From contig JAZREN010000046.1 in assembly GCA_045660825.1 (NCBI GenBank), positions 6,207 through 70,206 on the forward strand: a stretch of 64,000 nucleotides of DNA, written 5' to 3'. A model generated the notes under the pieces. The model did not search any database. It saw nothing but the letters and a program-made list of their open reading frames with translations, and had not been told where the DNA came from. The position numbers and the translations under genes were made by a program. Below are positions 25,475-36,000 of the stretch, piece after piece (the stretch's first letter is position 1; each line of letters starts with the position of its first letter). This DNA is from HGM04593 sp045660825 (lineage in GTDB: Bacteria > Bacteroidota > Bacteroidia > Bacteroidales > Bacteroidaceae).

Positions 25475-26389
25475 TCACATTTCACATTTCACCTTCTTTG
25501 GTTCCATATGGATACCAATGTGTGTTGCGACACCAAATTCCTCTCTTATTGCAGTTTCAATCCTTTTTGTTACATCGTGTGCATCCTTCAATGACATTGA
25601 ACCGTTCATTCTTATGTGAATCTCAATTGCAATGTTGTTGCCAATGCGGCGTGTGCGCAGGTGGTGTGGCTGGTCAACCTCGGGGAATGCTGTCACAATT
25701 GACAATATCTTCTCCTCAACCTCATTCGAGAGCGATTTCTCAAGCAGCTCATCAATGCATGGCTTCACCAGGTCAATCGCCACTTTAATTATGAATACGC
25801 TCACAATGAATGCCGCAATGGGGTCCAGTACTCTCCATTTCTCACCCAGGAATATTGCGCCGGCTATTCCCAAGAGTGTTCCAATAGATGAGAACGCATC
25901 GCTCCTATGGTGCCATGCATTGGCAATGACAGCCTTCGAATCTAGTTTTTTCCCTTTAATTACCGTATATCGGTACAACACCTCTTTCAATACAATGGAA
26001 ACAGCAGCAGCCACCAATGCAAGCATGCCCGGTGCCTCAAGCACCTTGCCGTTGAGCGCATCGATAACACCGGTAACGGAGTTTACAAGAATACCCACAC
26101 CCACGGCAAACAGCACAACTCCAATTATTGCCGTTGCAAGCGTTTCATATTTACCATGACCGTAGTCATGGTTCTCGTCCTGTGGCTTGCCCGATATTCT
26201 AACAAATATAATAACCACTATGTCCGTGACAAAATCGGACAACGAGTGCACGGCATCGGCCACCATTGCGGCACTGTGGCCGACTACGCCTGCTATGAAT
26301 TTGAATACAAGCAGAAGAAAATTGACAATGCTTCCAATGATGGTTACCTTGTAAATTCCTTTTTCACGTGTTGCGGTATGTGATGTCAT
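25475..26389 (-). CDS. Cation diffusion facilitator (CDF) transporter
   Basis: A 304-residue CDF protein with six membrane helices and a cytoplasmic ferredoxin-like C-terminal domain (about 215-300). Metal-site residues are in ADAVHSLSD (HxxxD of helix 2) and HHRSDAFSS (HxxxD of helix 5). The family exports Zn, Fe, Mn or Co in exchange for protons; two HxxxD motifs allow zinc or a related ion, but the metal is not certain. The last seven codons (KVKCEM region) and stop come from a GTGAAA-rich microrepeat shared with another gene end at 51.1 kb. Confidence 0.9.
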   Translation of the reverse strand: MTSHTATREKGIYKVTIIGSIVNFLLLVFKFIAGVVGHSAAMVADAVHSLSDFVTDIVVIIFVRISGKPQDENHDYGHGKYETLATAIIGVVLFAVGVGILVNSVTGVIDALNGKVLEAPGMLALVAAAVSIVLKEVLYRYTVIKGKKLDSKAVIANAWHHRSDAFSSIGTLLGIAGAIFLGEKWRVLDPIAAFIVSVFIIKVAIDLVKPCIDELLEKSLSNEVEEKILSIVTAFPEVDQPHHLRTRRIGNNIAIEIHIRMNGSMSLKDAHDVTKRIETAIREEFGVATHIGIHMEPKKVKCEM

Positions 26390-26418
26390 ATACTGTCTGT
26401 TTTTAGTTCCTACAGTTG

Positions 26419-26426
26419 CGAATTTA
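26419..26426 (-). promoter_or_regulatory. -7 promoter box TAAATTCG for the CDF gene
   Basis: It lies 29 bases upstream of the start codon on the minus strand and matches TAnnTTCG. Confidence 0.6.
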
Positions 26427-26496
26427 TGTAAAAGCTATAAGATATAACAAGCAATTGGGTATTATTTTTTTAAAAAGATATTATTGCCATTTTTTT

Positions 26497-27384
26497 TCAT
26501 CGTTCAAACCGTTGTGGGGTTAAAAACCGACTTTTATTCTTGCGGTATTCGCTTGCCGGCACACCTGTCATCCTCTTGAAATATTTTCCAAAGACAGATT
26601 GGGAAGGAAAATTCAAATTATCACTGATTTGCTGGATTGACATGCTTGTTGAAAGCAATAATGCCTTGCTTTCTGTTATGACATACTCCTCAATTATATT
26701 CAATGCCGTTTTGCCCGTGACATCTTTGACAACTTGGGACAGGTGCTTTGCCGTCATGCACAACTTGTCTGCATAAAAACGGACCTCTCTTTCTCTTTTG
26801 AAATTCGCATTCAGCACATTCAAAAAAGAAGTATAAATTTCTTTTTGTCTATCTGTTCCTTTAAGATTATTTATAACACGATGCTTGGTGTATGAATATC
26901 CATAGAACATAGCAAGCGTAAGATGTCGCGCCGCTTCAATCTTGAAATCGGAAAGAGGTGATTTTGCAATATTCCGCAGCAATTCGTAATATTGGTTGAA
27001 AACATAGATATCATTTTCATCACCAAGTATCGGATTTCCTAATAATGAAGTAATTATCCCTTGCGACTTGCTTGCAAGGTTTTCAAACATATTGTCCGTG
27101 AAGAATCGGGACATTGCAATGGCTCTGCTTTTCAAATCATTTGAGTAGCTTACCAGTTCACACGTCTGTCCTGTCATTACAACAACCGCTGCCGGTGCTT
27201 TAATATGGTATTGTTGCATGTTGATATTGAACACAACCTCGCCTTTGTCATATATGATGGTCATTGACTCTTCAATTTTGAATGGATGACCAATGTATCT
27301 GCTTGCTCTTTCCGCACCGGCATCACCAATCAATATGACATCATCACCAATTCGATATTCATTTATAGTTGTATTTATCATCAT
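26497..27384 (-). CDS. AraC-family transcriptional regulator
   Basis: A 295-residue protein. The N-terminal half is a cupin-like sensor domain without clear ligand residues. The C-terminal 100 residues form the double helix-turn-helix of AraC/XylS regulators (ADKLCMTAKHLSQVVKDVTG ... ISDNLNFPSQSVFGKYFKRMTG). It is divergent from the small repeat protein at 27557, with a 172-base shared promoter region, which makes that gene a plausible target. The cluster is AT-richer than its surroundings. Confidence 0.9.
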   Translation of the reverse strand: MMINTTINEYRIGDDVILIGDAGAERASRYIGHPFKIEESMTIIYDKGEVVFNINMQQYHIKAPAAVVVMTGQTCELVSYSNDLKSRAIAMSRFFTDNMFENLASKSQGIITSLLGNPILGDENDIYVFNQYYELLRNIAKSPLSDFKIEAARHLTLAMFYGYSYTKHRVINNLKGTDRQKEIYTSFLNVLNANFKREREVRFYADKLCMTAKHLSQVVKDVTGKTALNIIEEYVITESKALLLSTSMSIQQISDNLNFPSQSVFGKYFKRMTGVPASEYRKNKSRFLTPQRFER

Positions 27385-27403
27385 TTATTTCGGACATTTG
27401 TTA

Positions 27404-27411
27404 CAAATATA
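27404..27411 (-). promoter_or_regulatory. -7 promoter box TATATTTG for the araC-type gene
   Basis: It lies 19 bases upstream of the regulator's start on the minus strand, within the divergent promoter region. Confidence 0.55.
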
Positions 27412-27509
27412 ACAATTTTTCTATGTGGAAAAACTTATTTTACACAAATATTCGGAAATTTATACCAATGTAAAGGAAAAATCTCAAACATACCCTATCT
27501 TTTAATATT

Positions 27510-27517
27510 TACCTTTG
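27510..27517 (+). promoter_or_regulatory. -7 promoter box TACCTTTG for the small repeat protein
   Basis: A consensus box 39 bases before the start codon at 27557. Confidence 0.65.
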
Positions 27518-27556
27518 CAATGGAAAACAGGCAAATAATTAAAAATAGGTATCAGT

Positions 27557-27844
27557 ATGACAAAGTACAGATTGAAGACTAAAAAGAGTGGTAAAAGCAA
27601 TGGTGCTCTAAAGGAATTGTACAAGGAGATAGAAAGCGGGGTGGCAGACAGCAACAGAACTATTGGGAACGCGGTTGTCGATACATACAAGAGCATTGAA
27701 AACGGTACCGTTGGTGCATACAAGGCCATAGAAAATGGAGTGGTGAACACATACAATAAAATAGAGAATGGTGTGGTAAACACTTATAAAAAGATAGAAA
27801 AGAAATTTGTAGACAAATTCCTTGAAGAAGTACCCGAAGAGTAA
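27557..27844 (+). CDS. Small protein made of 11-residue repeats
   Basis: A 95-residue protein. After a basic start (KYRLKTKKSGKS), residues 22-87 consist of six 11-residue units with consensus YKxIENGVVNT (for example YKAIENGVVNT, YNKIENGVVNT), followed by an acidic end (FLEEVPEE). An 11-residue period fits a right-handed coiled coil or an amphipathic helix, as in LEA or phasin-like proteins. There is no signal peptide or membrane segment. It has its own promoter and is divergent from an AraC-type regulator. I cannot assign a function. Confidence 0.7.
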   Translation: MTKYRLKTKKSGKSNGALKELYKEIESGVADSNRTIGNAVVDTYKSIENGTVGAYKAIENGVVNTYNKIENGVVNTYKKIEKKFVDKFLEEVPEE

Positions 27845-28029
27845 ATTCGTGTCTTCAAAATACGAATGGAAATGGAATACTATTTTGATAGAATCATCGA
27901 ACGCAAAGGTACAGGAGCCATAAATTCGAATTTATCTAACAGCCTTGACACAGTTCAGTTGACGCCCCCTCAATCCCTGACGTTGATATCTTATTGTATA
28001 AACATTCTGTTATTCTGCAATTTTTGAAC

Positions 28030-28037
28030 TAAATTTG
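28030..28037 (+). promoter_or_regulatory. -7 promoter box TAAATTTG for the U32 gene
   Basis: It lies 26 bases before the start codon, with an upstream TTTTTG stretch as a possible -33 element. Confidence 0.6.
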
Positions 28038-28063
28038 TAGCATATTACAAATTTAGGAACAAT

Positions 28064-29887
28064 ATGTCACAGACTCCACGCAAGATAGAACTCCTTGCCC
28101 CGGCAAAGGATTATGAAACGGGTATTGCTGCAATCAACCATGGTGCCGATGCCGTGTACATTGGTGCGGCGCAGTTCGGAGCGCGACAAGCTGCCGGCAA
28201 CTCGGTAGAGGATATTGCACGCCTGGTGGACTATGCCCACATCTTTGGAGTGAAGGTGTATGTGACACTGAATACCATTATCTATGACGAGGAGATTGCG
28301 GCAGTGGAGCAACTTGTGAAGGAGTTGTACGATGCGGGCGTTGATGCGCTCATTGTACAGGATATGGGAATTTCGGGAATGAACATACCGCCCATACCTT
28401 TGCATGCCAGCACGCAGATGGATAACCGCACGGTGGAGAAGGTGAAATTCCTCTCCGATGTCGGTTTCCCCCGCGCTGTGCTTGCACGCGAGTTGACCTT
28501 GGAGCAGATAAAGGAGATACACAGCGCTGTGCCCGAAACTGAACTCGAGGTGTTTGTGCATGGTGCGCTCTGCGTGAGCTACAGCGGGCAGTGCTATGCA
28601 TCGCAGCACTGCTATGGCCGCAGTGCCAACCGTGGCGCCTGTGCGCAGTTCTGCCGCCTGGCATTTGACCTTGTTGATGCCGAAGGCAAAGTTGTTGAGC
28701 GTGACAGGCATCTGCTCTCGCTCAAGGATATGAACCGCTCGGCCTCGCTGGAGGAGATGCTCGATGCGGGCGTGACATCGCTGAAGATTGAAGGACGTTT
28801 GAAGGACACATCGTATGTGAAGAACATTACTGCATATTACCGTGCCAAGCTTGACGAGATCTTTGCACGTCGCAATGAGTATGAGCGTGCTTCACAGGGA
28901 AAATGCTATCCGCAATTCGCACCGGCACCAGAGAAGAGCTTCAATCGTGGCTTCACCGACTACATGCTGCATGGCACAAAGGACGGAATGACATCGTTCG
29001 AGAGTCCCAAATCAAAGGGTGAATACATTGGCAGGGTGAAATTCGTGTCACGTTACTATTTTACCATCGTCGGTGGTGACTTCAATAATGGTGATGGAGC
29101 CTGCTTCGTTGGGCAAGACGGCAAGCTACATGGTTTCCGCATAAACAAGGTGGAGGGCAACAGGATATACCCGCAGAGAATGCCGCAGATTGAGAGCGGT
29201 GACGAACTCTACCGTAACTACGACTGCGATTTCGAGCGCCAGCTCTCGCGCCCCGATGCACCGCGTCGCATTGCCATATCGTTGCGCTTTGCTGACAGCG
29301 CCTCCGGCTTCAGCCTGCAGGCTACGGATGAGAGCGGGGCAGAGCACTGCGTTGAGTTCCCGTTCAAGAAGGAGGTGGCGCGTTCATCGCAACGTGAGAA
29401 CATCATAAACCAGCTTGGCAAGTGGGGCAACACTCCGTTTGAGGTTGCAAAAGTTGATGTGGAACTGGCCGATGATTGGTTTGTGCCATCATCATTGTTG
29501 TCCGAGATGCGCCGCACATTGTGCAAACTTATCCTAAAGAACAGACGTGCTGCGGTTGAGCGCACCGACATGCGACTCAAGGATAACGATATAAGTTATA
29601 TTACAACTGTGCTCGACTACAAAGGCAATGTATCGAACAAATATGCACAACAATTCTATAAGCAGCACAAGGTTGCTGATGTGCTGCCGGCTTTTGAACT
29701 TGCGGGCAAGGATGGTGCAACGGTGATGTTCTGCAGACATTGCCTCAAGTACAGCATGGGGTGGTGCACAAAGAGCGGCAAGCCTTCGCCTTATAAGGAG
29801 CCATTCTACATAGTATCGGGCGACGGCCGCAGGTTCCGCCTTGCTTTCGATTGCAAAGAGTGTGTGATGAGGGTGGTAGCAGAGTAA
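28064..29887 (+). CDS. U32-family protein (RlhA/TrhP-like RNA hydroxylase)
   Basis: A 607-residue member of the 'peptidase U32' family. The U32 signature is at about residues 165-200 (EVFVHGALCVSYSGQCYAS ... GACAQFCR) with its conserved cysteines. The C-terminus adds a second Cys-rich segment (CRHCLKYSMGWC ... CKECVM). Characterised members hydroxylate rRNA (RlhA) or tRNA uridine (TrhP) using an iron-sulfur cluster and prephenate, so a role in RNA modification is more likely than proteolysis. Length fits the long RlhA-type form. Which RNA is modified cannot be told from sequence. Confidence 0.8.
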   Translation: MSQTPRKIELLAPAKDYETGIAAINHGADAVYIGAAQFGARQAAGNSVEDIARLVDYAHIFGVKVYVTLNTIIYDEEIAAVEQLVKELYDAGVDALIVQDMGISGMNIPPIPLHASTQMDNRTVEKVKFLSDVGFPRAVLARELTLEQIKEIHSAVPETELEVFVHGALCVSYSGQCYASQHCYGRSANRGACAQFCRLAFDLVDAEGKVVERDRHLLSLKDMNRSASLEEMLDAGVTSLKIEGRLKDTSYVKNITAYYRAKLDEIFARRNEYERASQGKCYPQFAPAPEKSFNRGFTDYMLHGTKDGMTSFESPKSKGEYIGRVKFVSRYYFTIVGGDFNNGDGACFVGQDGKLHGFRINKVEGNRIYPQRMPQIESGDELYRNYDCDFERQLSRPDAPRRIAISLRFADSASGFSLQATDESGAEHCVEFPFKKEVARSSQRENIINQLGKWGNTPFEVAKVDVELADDWFVPSSLLSEMRRTLCKLILKNRRAAVERTDMRLKDNDISYITTVLDYKGNVSNKYAQQFYKQHKVADVLPAFELAGKDGATVMFCRHCLKYSMGWCTKSGKPSPYKEPFYIVSGDGRRFRLAFDCKECVMRVVAE

Positions 29888-29892
29888 TACAA

Positions 29893-29930
29893 AAAGCCGC
29901 GCCTTAGGGGAACGACGCGGCTTTCTTCTA
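29893..29930 (+). terminator. Terminator after the U32 gene
   Basis: Stem AAAGCCGCG / CGCGGCTTT (9 bp) followed by a T-rich tract. Confidence 0.85.
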
Positions 29931-30018
29931 CAGGCAAACGCTTTTGCCCGCCGGATTCCGACCTTCACAGGCAGGAGTTTCCGTATTGAATCTATTACTA
30001 TGAAAAACACATAAATAT

Positions 30019-30060
30019 AACAATCCGTGGAAAGGTTTTGTTTTCCACGGATTGTTAAAA
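30019..30060. terminator. Bidirectional terminator after the AddB-like gene
   Basis: A perfect 15-bp stem AACAATCCGTGGAAA / TTTCCACGGATTGTT with an 8-nt loop lies between convergent genes. Confidence 0.85.
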
Positions 30061-30085
30061 TTTATAAAAAGGTGAAGTACCTCTC

Positions 30086-33037
30086 TTATTTGCCACAAAT
30101 CTTGCGATAATCGCAGTATTTGCATGTATCGCTGTTGCAAGTTGGCTTGAAAGGTATGTTGTTGTCAAAAATCTCCTTTAACACAGCATCTAACCTAATC
30201 ATATATTCTTCCTTTATATCACTGATGTCGGTGACAGGCCTTGACGAAACATCAATGACAAAATTCTCACGCTGTGGGTTATTGGGGGTATGTATATATA
30301 ACAATGACGGAGATATTTTTCTCGCAACCGACGCCCTGACAGTGTCAAGCCACTTGAAATCACCTTTACCTACCGGCTTCTCGCCCTTCATCAGTTCGTC
30401 AAGGATAACGGAATACAAGAATGCCTGTACGCGATTACCCGCCGAGATAATCTCGTTGGCAAAGATATCGTCGAGCGATGTCTTTGATTCGGTCTTGTAC
30501 TGTCCTGTCTTGTAGTCAACAATGTTGATTGTGTCGTCCTTTATGTCAACGCGGTCAATCTTTCCACCCAATGCGGCATAAATGTCATAGTCCGGGCAGT
30601 TGATGGTGTAGGGCATGGATATGCTACGTTCGCCACCAACATACGTGAACGGTGCAAAGTCGTAGTCTATTTTCACAAGTCTCACGAGGAAACAATGAAG
30701 AACGTCACGGTTAATGTACTGCTCTCCATTGTACTCCACATCGTTGCCATTGAAGAATTCTTTTGAGAATGCCGCGTCAATATATTTGTACAAAAGCGCA
30801 TCGTTCTTTATGTACGTATCAAGCATCTCTTTGTATATGATACCATCGCCACGTTTAGCCAGTTCTTTGTACAGTGTGTCGGCTGCACAATGGAATATGT
30901 TACCGAAATCCAATGTCTGCACCTCGTCATTAATGTCATCGGGCTTCTTTATGGCAAGTACGTAGTAGTAGAAGAACTGCAAGCCACATCTTATGTATCT
31001 GTTAATGGCAGAAGGTGTTATAGGCTGTGCATTCTCGTTTTTTCTGCTGTCGAATCGTTCACGCAGTTTGTCGATAATCTTGTCACTCTTGTCTATCTCT
31101 GCGACATCAATATTGTTGTTTCCCTGCTGCGATGTGAGAGACAAATGCTTGACATCATACAGTTTGCTACCGAGCAACTGTAGTATATAGCGTGAACACT
31201 CACCTCGGCTTTCGGTAGAACTGTTATACACCAATGTGATGTTCTCGGCACGCTGCAACAGGCGATAGAAATAGTATGAGTAGATTGAGTCTCGGTGTTC
31301 GCTGAGGGTGAGACCGAATGCACGGCGAAGATTGTATGGGACGTATGAGTTCTCATTGCTCTTCTTGGGCAGGTTACCTTCGTTCACTCCAAGCAATATG
31401 ACATTCTTGAAATCGAGGTTGCGTGTCTCGAGCAATCCCATAATTTGCAATCCCACGACCGGCTCGCCGTGGAACGGCATCGTCAAAGACGAGAGTACTC
31501 TTGTCAGCAGGCGACCCAAGGTTTTCTGCTTCAGATGCAACTCGCCACTGGCTACAAGGCTCCTGAATCTTTGCACCTGGGTGAATACCTTGTAAATAGC
31601 CTCTATAAATATCTTGTCATACAATGGCGCATCCTCCTCTTCTTTTTGCAGATATGAGTCGGCGATGCGTCTTGTGATGGCAAGTATGTTGTCGAGCCAC
31701 TCCTTGTTGTCGGTGTGGTGAAGGAAAAGAAGCGACAGGAACTCGTCTTTTGCCAGAGTCTCATATTCAGGGAAGAATTTCTTTTCGTTCATCAACTCAT
31801 CGCACAATGCCAAGGCATTCTGGCTGCAACGCACTACATAGGGGTGACGCAAAAGCTCACTCACAAAAGAGAGTGTGTACCTGTTGTGTTTTTCGCTCCA
31901 GCCTCTTGCAGCGAGTTCCACCATCTGCTTGATGAGTGTGAAGATTGGGGTGTGCGACACCGGGAATCCCATTGTAACATTCAAGTGCTCAAGCTTATGA
32001 CCATTAGCTACGGGTGGCAGGGTATGGATTACCGACTCAAGCATTGTTTCATCACATAGCACAACAGCTGTTTCAATTTCCTTTTGGGTGAGGTTGTTGT
32101 CAAGCCAGGTAGAGAGGTAACGCGTTTCAATGCTGTCGTTGTTCGCCTCCACAACAGTGACGTTCTTCTTTTCGGCAAGATTATTGAACGCATAACCTTT
32201 TAACTCATTAGGGAAACGCTCAAGGTTCTTGCGCATGAAATGACCCGCCTCGTGTCTTGGGTTTGTAGTGTAATGCTTGTCGTAGTCCCAGTAGAAAATG
32301 GCTTTTCCCCTTTTGTGCACGATGTCAAAAAGCGTCCTCTCCACATCGTTCAAGGCGTTGAAACCTACAAACACGTATTTGCTGTGCTCAAGGACTATGT
32401 TGTCGCTGTTCTCAATCACGTCGCGGTACAGCATACCCTCGTATGCAAGATTCTGTTGGCGCAGCGACTCCTTGAAACTACTGTAAATGGAATACAATCT
32501 CTCCCACAGATCAATGAAATTCTGCTTTATTTCGCTCTCTTTGTCCATGTTGAAATTGACAAAGAAACGCTGTACAGACTTCGCCTGCTCCTCTGTGAGT
32601 GTGCCTTTTCCATTACCCAGTTCGCGTAGCTCCTTGATGTTTGCAAACAGTTCCTTTGCATTGACAAGGTGCTTGTCGATATCGTCGAAATCCTTTATGA
32701 GAATCTCGCCCCAATAGTAGAACTCGTCGAGTGATTCAATGCTTTTTTCGTACTCCTCCTTGCTTTCGCCCGGTTTCATGGGGCGCATATATTCCTTGTA
32801 GAGCTTGCTCACAAGCAGCACAGGGTCGCATATTGCCAGCTTGCTGTTCTTCTGGAATAGTTCTCCAATGGTCATGTAACGTGGGCTCCACATTGGCTTG
32901 CCGCCGTTCTTCTCCAATAAATATTCGCTAAAGAAGAGGCTGGCACGTTTGTTTGGAAAAACAATTGCCACATCCTCGAGTTTACCATTGAATTTCTCGT
33001 ATATATCCTCGGCTACAATTTTCAAAAACGGTGTCAT
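30086..33037 (-). CDS. AddB-like helicase-nuclease subunit, PD-(D/E)XK
   Basis: A 983-residue protein. The N-terminal half is a UvrD-like fold without an intact Walker A, as in AddB. The C-terminal part holds a RecB-type nuclease (GGKIDRVD ... IVDYKTG), and the cysteines of a 4Fe-4S staple are visible in IRCGLQFFYY and CKYCDYRKIC. It is adjacent to, and downstream of, the AddA-like gene (4-base gap). The pair would resect double-strand breaks for RecA loading, the AddAB counterpart of RecBCD in Bacteroidales. No canonical gene symbol is settled for these forms. Confidence 0.85.
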   Translation of the reverse strand: MTPFLKIVAEDIYEKFNGKLEDVAIVFPNKRASLFFSEYLLEKNGGKPMWSPRYMTIGELFQKNSKLAICDPVLLVSKLYKEYMRPMKPGESKEEYEKSIESLDEFYYWGEILIKDFDDIDKHLVNAKELFANIKELRELGNGKGTLTEEQAKSVQRFFVNFNMDKESEIKQNFIDLWERLYSIYSSFKESLRQQNLAYEGMLYRDVIENSDNIVLEHSKYVFVGFNALNDVERTLFDIVHKRGKAIFYWDYDKHYTTNPRHEAGHFMRKNLERFPNELKGYAFNNLAEKKNVTVVEANNDSIETRYLSTWLDNNLTQKEIETAVVLCDETMLESVIHTLPPVANGHKLEHLNVTMGFPVSHTPIFTLIKQMVELAARGWSEKHNRYTLSFVSELLRHPYVVRCSQNALALCDELMNEKKFFPEYETLAKDEFLSLLFLHHTDNKEWLDNILAITRRIADSYLQKEEEDAPLYDKIFIEAIYKVFTQVQRFRSLVASGELHLKQKTLGRLLTRVLSSLTMPFHGEPVVGLQIMGLLETRNLDFKNVILLGVNEGNLPKKSNENSYVPYNLRRAFGLTLSEHRDSIYSYYFYRLLQRAENITLVYNSSTESRGECSRYILQLLGSKLYDVKHLSLTSQQGNNNIDVAEIDKSDKIIDKLRERFDSRKNENAQPITPSAINRYIRCGLQFFYYYVLAIKKPDDINDEVQTLDFGNIFHCAADTLYKELAKRGDGIIYKEMLDTYIKNDALLYKYIDAAFSKEFFNGNDVEYNGEQYINRDVLHCFLVRLVKIDYDFAPFTYVGGERSISMPYTINCPDYDIYAALGGKIDRVDIKDDTINIVDYKTGQYKTESKTSLDDIFANEIISAGNRVQAFLYSVILDELMKGEKPVGKGDFKWLDTVRASVARKISPSLLYIHTPNNPQRENFVIDVSSRPVTDISDIKEEYMIRLDAVLKEIFDNNIPFKPTCNSDTCKYCDYRKICGK

Positions 33038-33041
33038 ATGT

Positions 33042-36000
33042 TTATACCTCCTTTATGTAATTTTTATATACGTACCACACGAATCCTTTGACATTGGTGT
33101 AACCAATAGCCTTCAGCAGTTCCATGTAGTTCTTTACCTGATCATAATACTCTTCGCGTTCCTTACCGAACTTGTAGTCTATGACAATTGCTTCATTGTC
33201 CTTTACCATAACACGGTCGGGGCGACGGCTCTTTGTTTCGCCGCTACTGAGAATTGCACACTCATTGTACAGTTTGTAAGTGCCATCGAACCAACCCGCA
33301 GCGTCCTTGTTTGAAATGGCCTTTTCAATCAATCTCTTGATCCTCTCGTAATGTTCGGCCGAGGAGATGAGTCCCTCAATCATCAGTTTGTCAAGAGCTT
33401 GTGAAACGTCGTTGGCATGTGAGATACCCGACATGACAAGGTGCATGAGTTTTCCGTCCTCGATGTATTCATATTGGCGTACCTCCTCCTCGTCTTTAGC
33501 CAAAAAGCGCTCGGTTTCGTTTGATTGTCTGAACTCAATCTTGCTGTCAAAGTATTTGAATGGCTGCAAACAGACTTCGCACTCCGCGTCGAAAGGATTC
33601 TCGTTGTTAACCTTGACTTCACATCCCTCTGTCTTGCTGCAACTGACGCAATGGCCGTATGTGAGACAGCCGGAAATGTTGGCACCCATTGTGCCATCGG
33701 CATTGTCGTTGTAGCCGAAACCCGGCAAACTTTTTATATTCTCGACCACTTTGTTTACCAATTTCGACATGTTCTCACCTGTTCCATTGTCGGCATTGGT
33801 AAAGACGAAAAGGTTGCTTTTGGCTCTTGTTGTCGCTACATACAGGATGTTCAGGTTGTCGACAACCTGATACATGTACTCACTGTAGTACTCCTTGTCG
33901 AACATACTTTCTCTCAAATCGCTCTTGCATTTTATAGGCAGCAGGCTGAGTTTGTCAAATGGCGCCGCTGTTGGCTTGCACCACAGGAGTGTACGTGTGT
34001 CGCCTGTCAGAATCCAGTTGCAGAATGGGATTATGACAGTGTGGAATTCCAATCCCTTTGACTTGTGTATTGTCATGACACGCACACTATCCAAGCTCTC
34101 GGCCGGGATACACTTTCCACTAATCTTTTCGTCCCAGGCATTCAACAGCTTATTGATGTCGGAACTGCGGCTGTTTATGAATTGTGAAACATGGTCAAGG
34201 AAGGTGTATATGTATGCCTCCTCGTCCTTTGACTTTGAGACATTGAGCAGTGCCAATAGTTGTTCTATCATTTCGTACAATGGCAACCCTTTCAACTTTT
34301 GCAATGATTTGCAGAACTCCTCTGGCAACAGATCCTCGATATTGCTGTCTATGCTACCGGTGAAATCCTGTCGGGTTCCTTTTATCACCTTGTCATACAA
34401 CTTTACCAAATTAGCAATATTGATGCGGTCACTTGGTGTTGCTATGTAGCGCAGCGCCGATATCACCAACTGCACTGTGAGCGACGAGGATAGTTTGTAC
34501 GCCTCGTCTGAAACAATTTTTATACCATCAAACTCTTTGTCGAAGGCTTCTACAACCCTTTGCACTTCATAGTTGTAGCGCGTTAGGATTGTGATGTCGC
34601 CCGGAGCCACATTCTCCTCATCCAAGAGTCTGTGCAATGTCTGCATCAATTGGGCGGTTGCGGCTTCGACGAAATCCGCGTATGCTTCTGTTTTTTTCAC
34701 TTGGAGAACCTCTACGTAACCCTCATCAGGTTTTTTCGCCGGCACAGCCTGTTCTACATCGCTGTATGCCTGCTTAATTTCAGCAATTCCATCTTTGCCG
34801 ATATCCTGGATATAACTGCTTCCTATGGTGTTAATAGAAGCCCTGTATAGCGTGTTGTTGAAATCAACGATTCGCCTATCGCTACGGTAGTTGGTTGATT
34901 TATATGTTGTACCGTCCACTTTCACATCCTGGTTGGCGAATGTAATCTGGTCATCGCGGAATTTATCCCCAATATTGTTCATGATGTTCCAGTCGCTATT
35001 GCGCCAACGGTAGATAGACTGTTTTACATCACCTACGATGAGGTTGAAATTGCCGCGTGAAAGAATCTCCTTGAGTAATACCTCGAAACATATCCATTGC
35101 AGTTTTGAGGTATCCTGAAATTCGTCAATGAACACATGCTCAATCTCTGTTCCAATCTTCTCAAATATAAAAGAGGTGTTGTTGGCAACCATTGTACTCA
35201 AAAGGTGCGAAGTGTCGGCAAGCAAGAAACGGTTCTCGCGTGCGTTCTCCTCCTTTAATATATCGGCGATGTTGTTCAACATACCCAATTGGTGAAATTT
35301 CTCAAGTACGAGCTTGCAGTTTGTCTGTGTAGTGACGAGTTTGCTGGCTTCCTTTATCAACATCGCAATCTCGTCCACGTATGGGCAGACTGAGGAAATT
35401 TCAGAAGGCGTGTCGGCAAGCGCCAGAAGAGCGGGACTTATTTTACAAACACCAACTTCCGACATTTTATTAAATACCCAGCAGGTACTGCCAGAGGCTG
35501 CACCTCGCTTGAAGTCCTTTGGGCTGTATCCCTCGGCCAACTCCGAGAAACGTGCGGCAAGCTTCTTAGCTTTTGAATCCAGACTGTCATTCAATGCTTT
35601 TACAGCTTTACGGAAATCTGTGAGCAAATCACCGTCGCTCTCTATTTGCTTGCGAAGTTCCTCACCGCGTTCCTGGTATTCTTCTTTTGTGATATTCTTT
35701 GCAAACTCCTTCAATTCATTGTTCACTCTCCATCTCTTTCCGCTCAACAGCTTTTCCTCAATGTAATCGATGACTTGTTTGAAGTTGGCACTGCCTGGTT
35801 CAAGTTGCTTGATGTATGTGTCAACGGCATCGCCAAGCAACTCCTTGTCATCGAGCGAAATCTCAATGTCGCCGTTCAGGTCAAGTTCCTTGGCAAGTCC
35901 ACGCAGGACTGACTGGAAAAAAGCATCAATGGTCTGAATGCGGAAATGGCCATAGTCATGCAACAGCATGTCAAGGGCAGTTTGCGCTCTGGCGGTAATT

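Noticed and set aside
29929..30018. Riboswitch-like sequence between two terminators
   Set aside because: A short GGCAAA/TTTGCC hairpin and a GC-rich string recall fragments of known riboswitches, but no complete aptamer can be folded and no gene follows on either strand.
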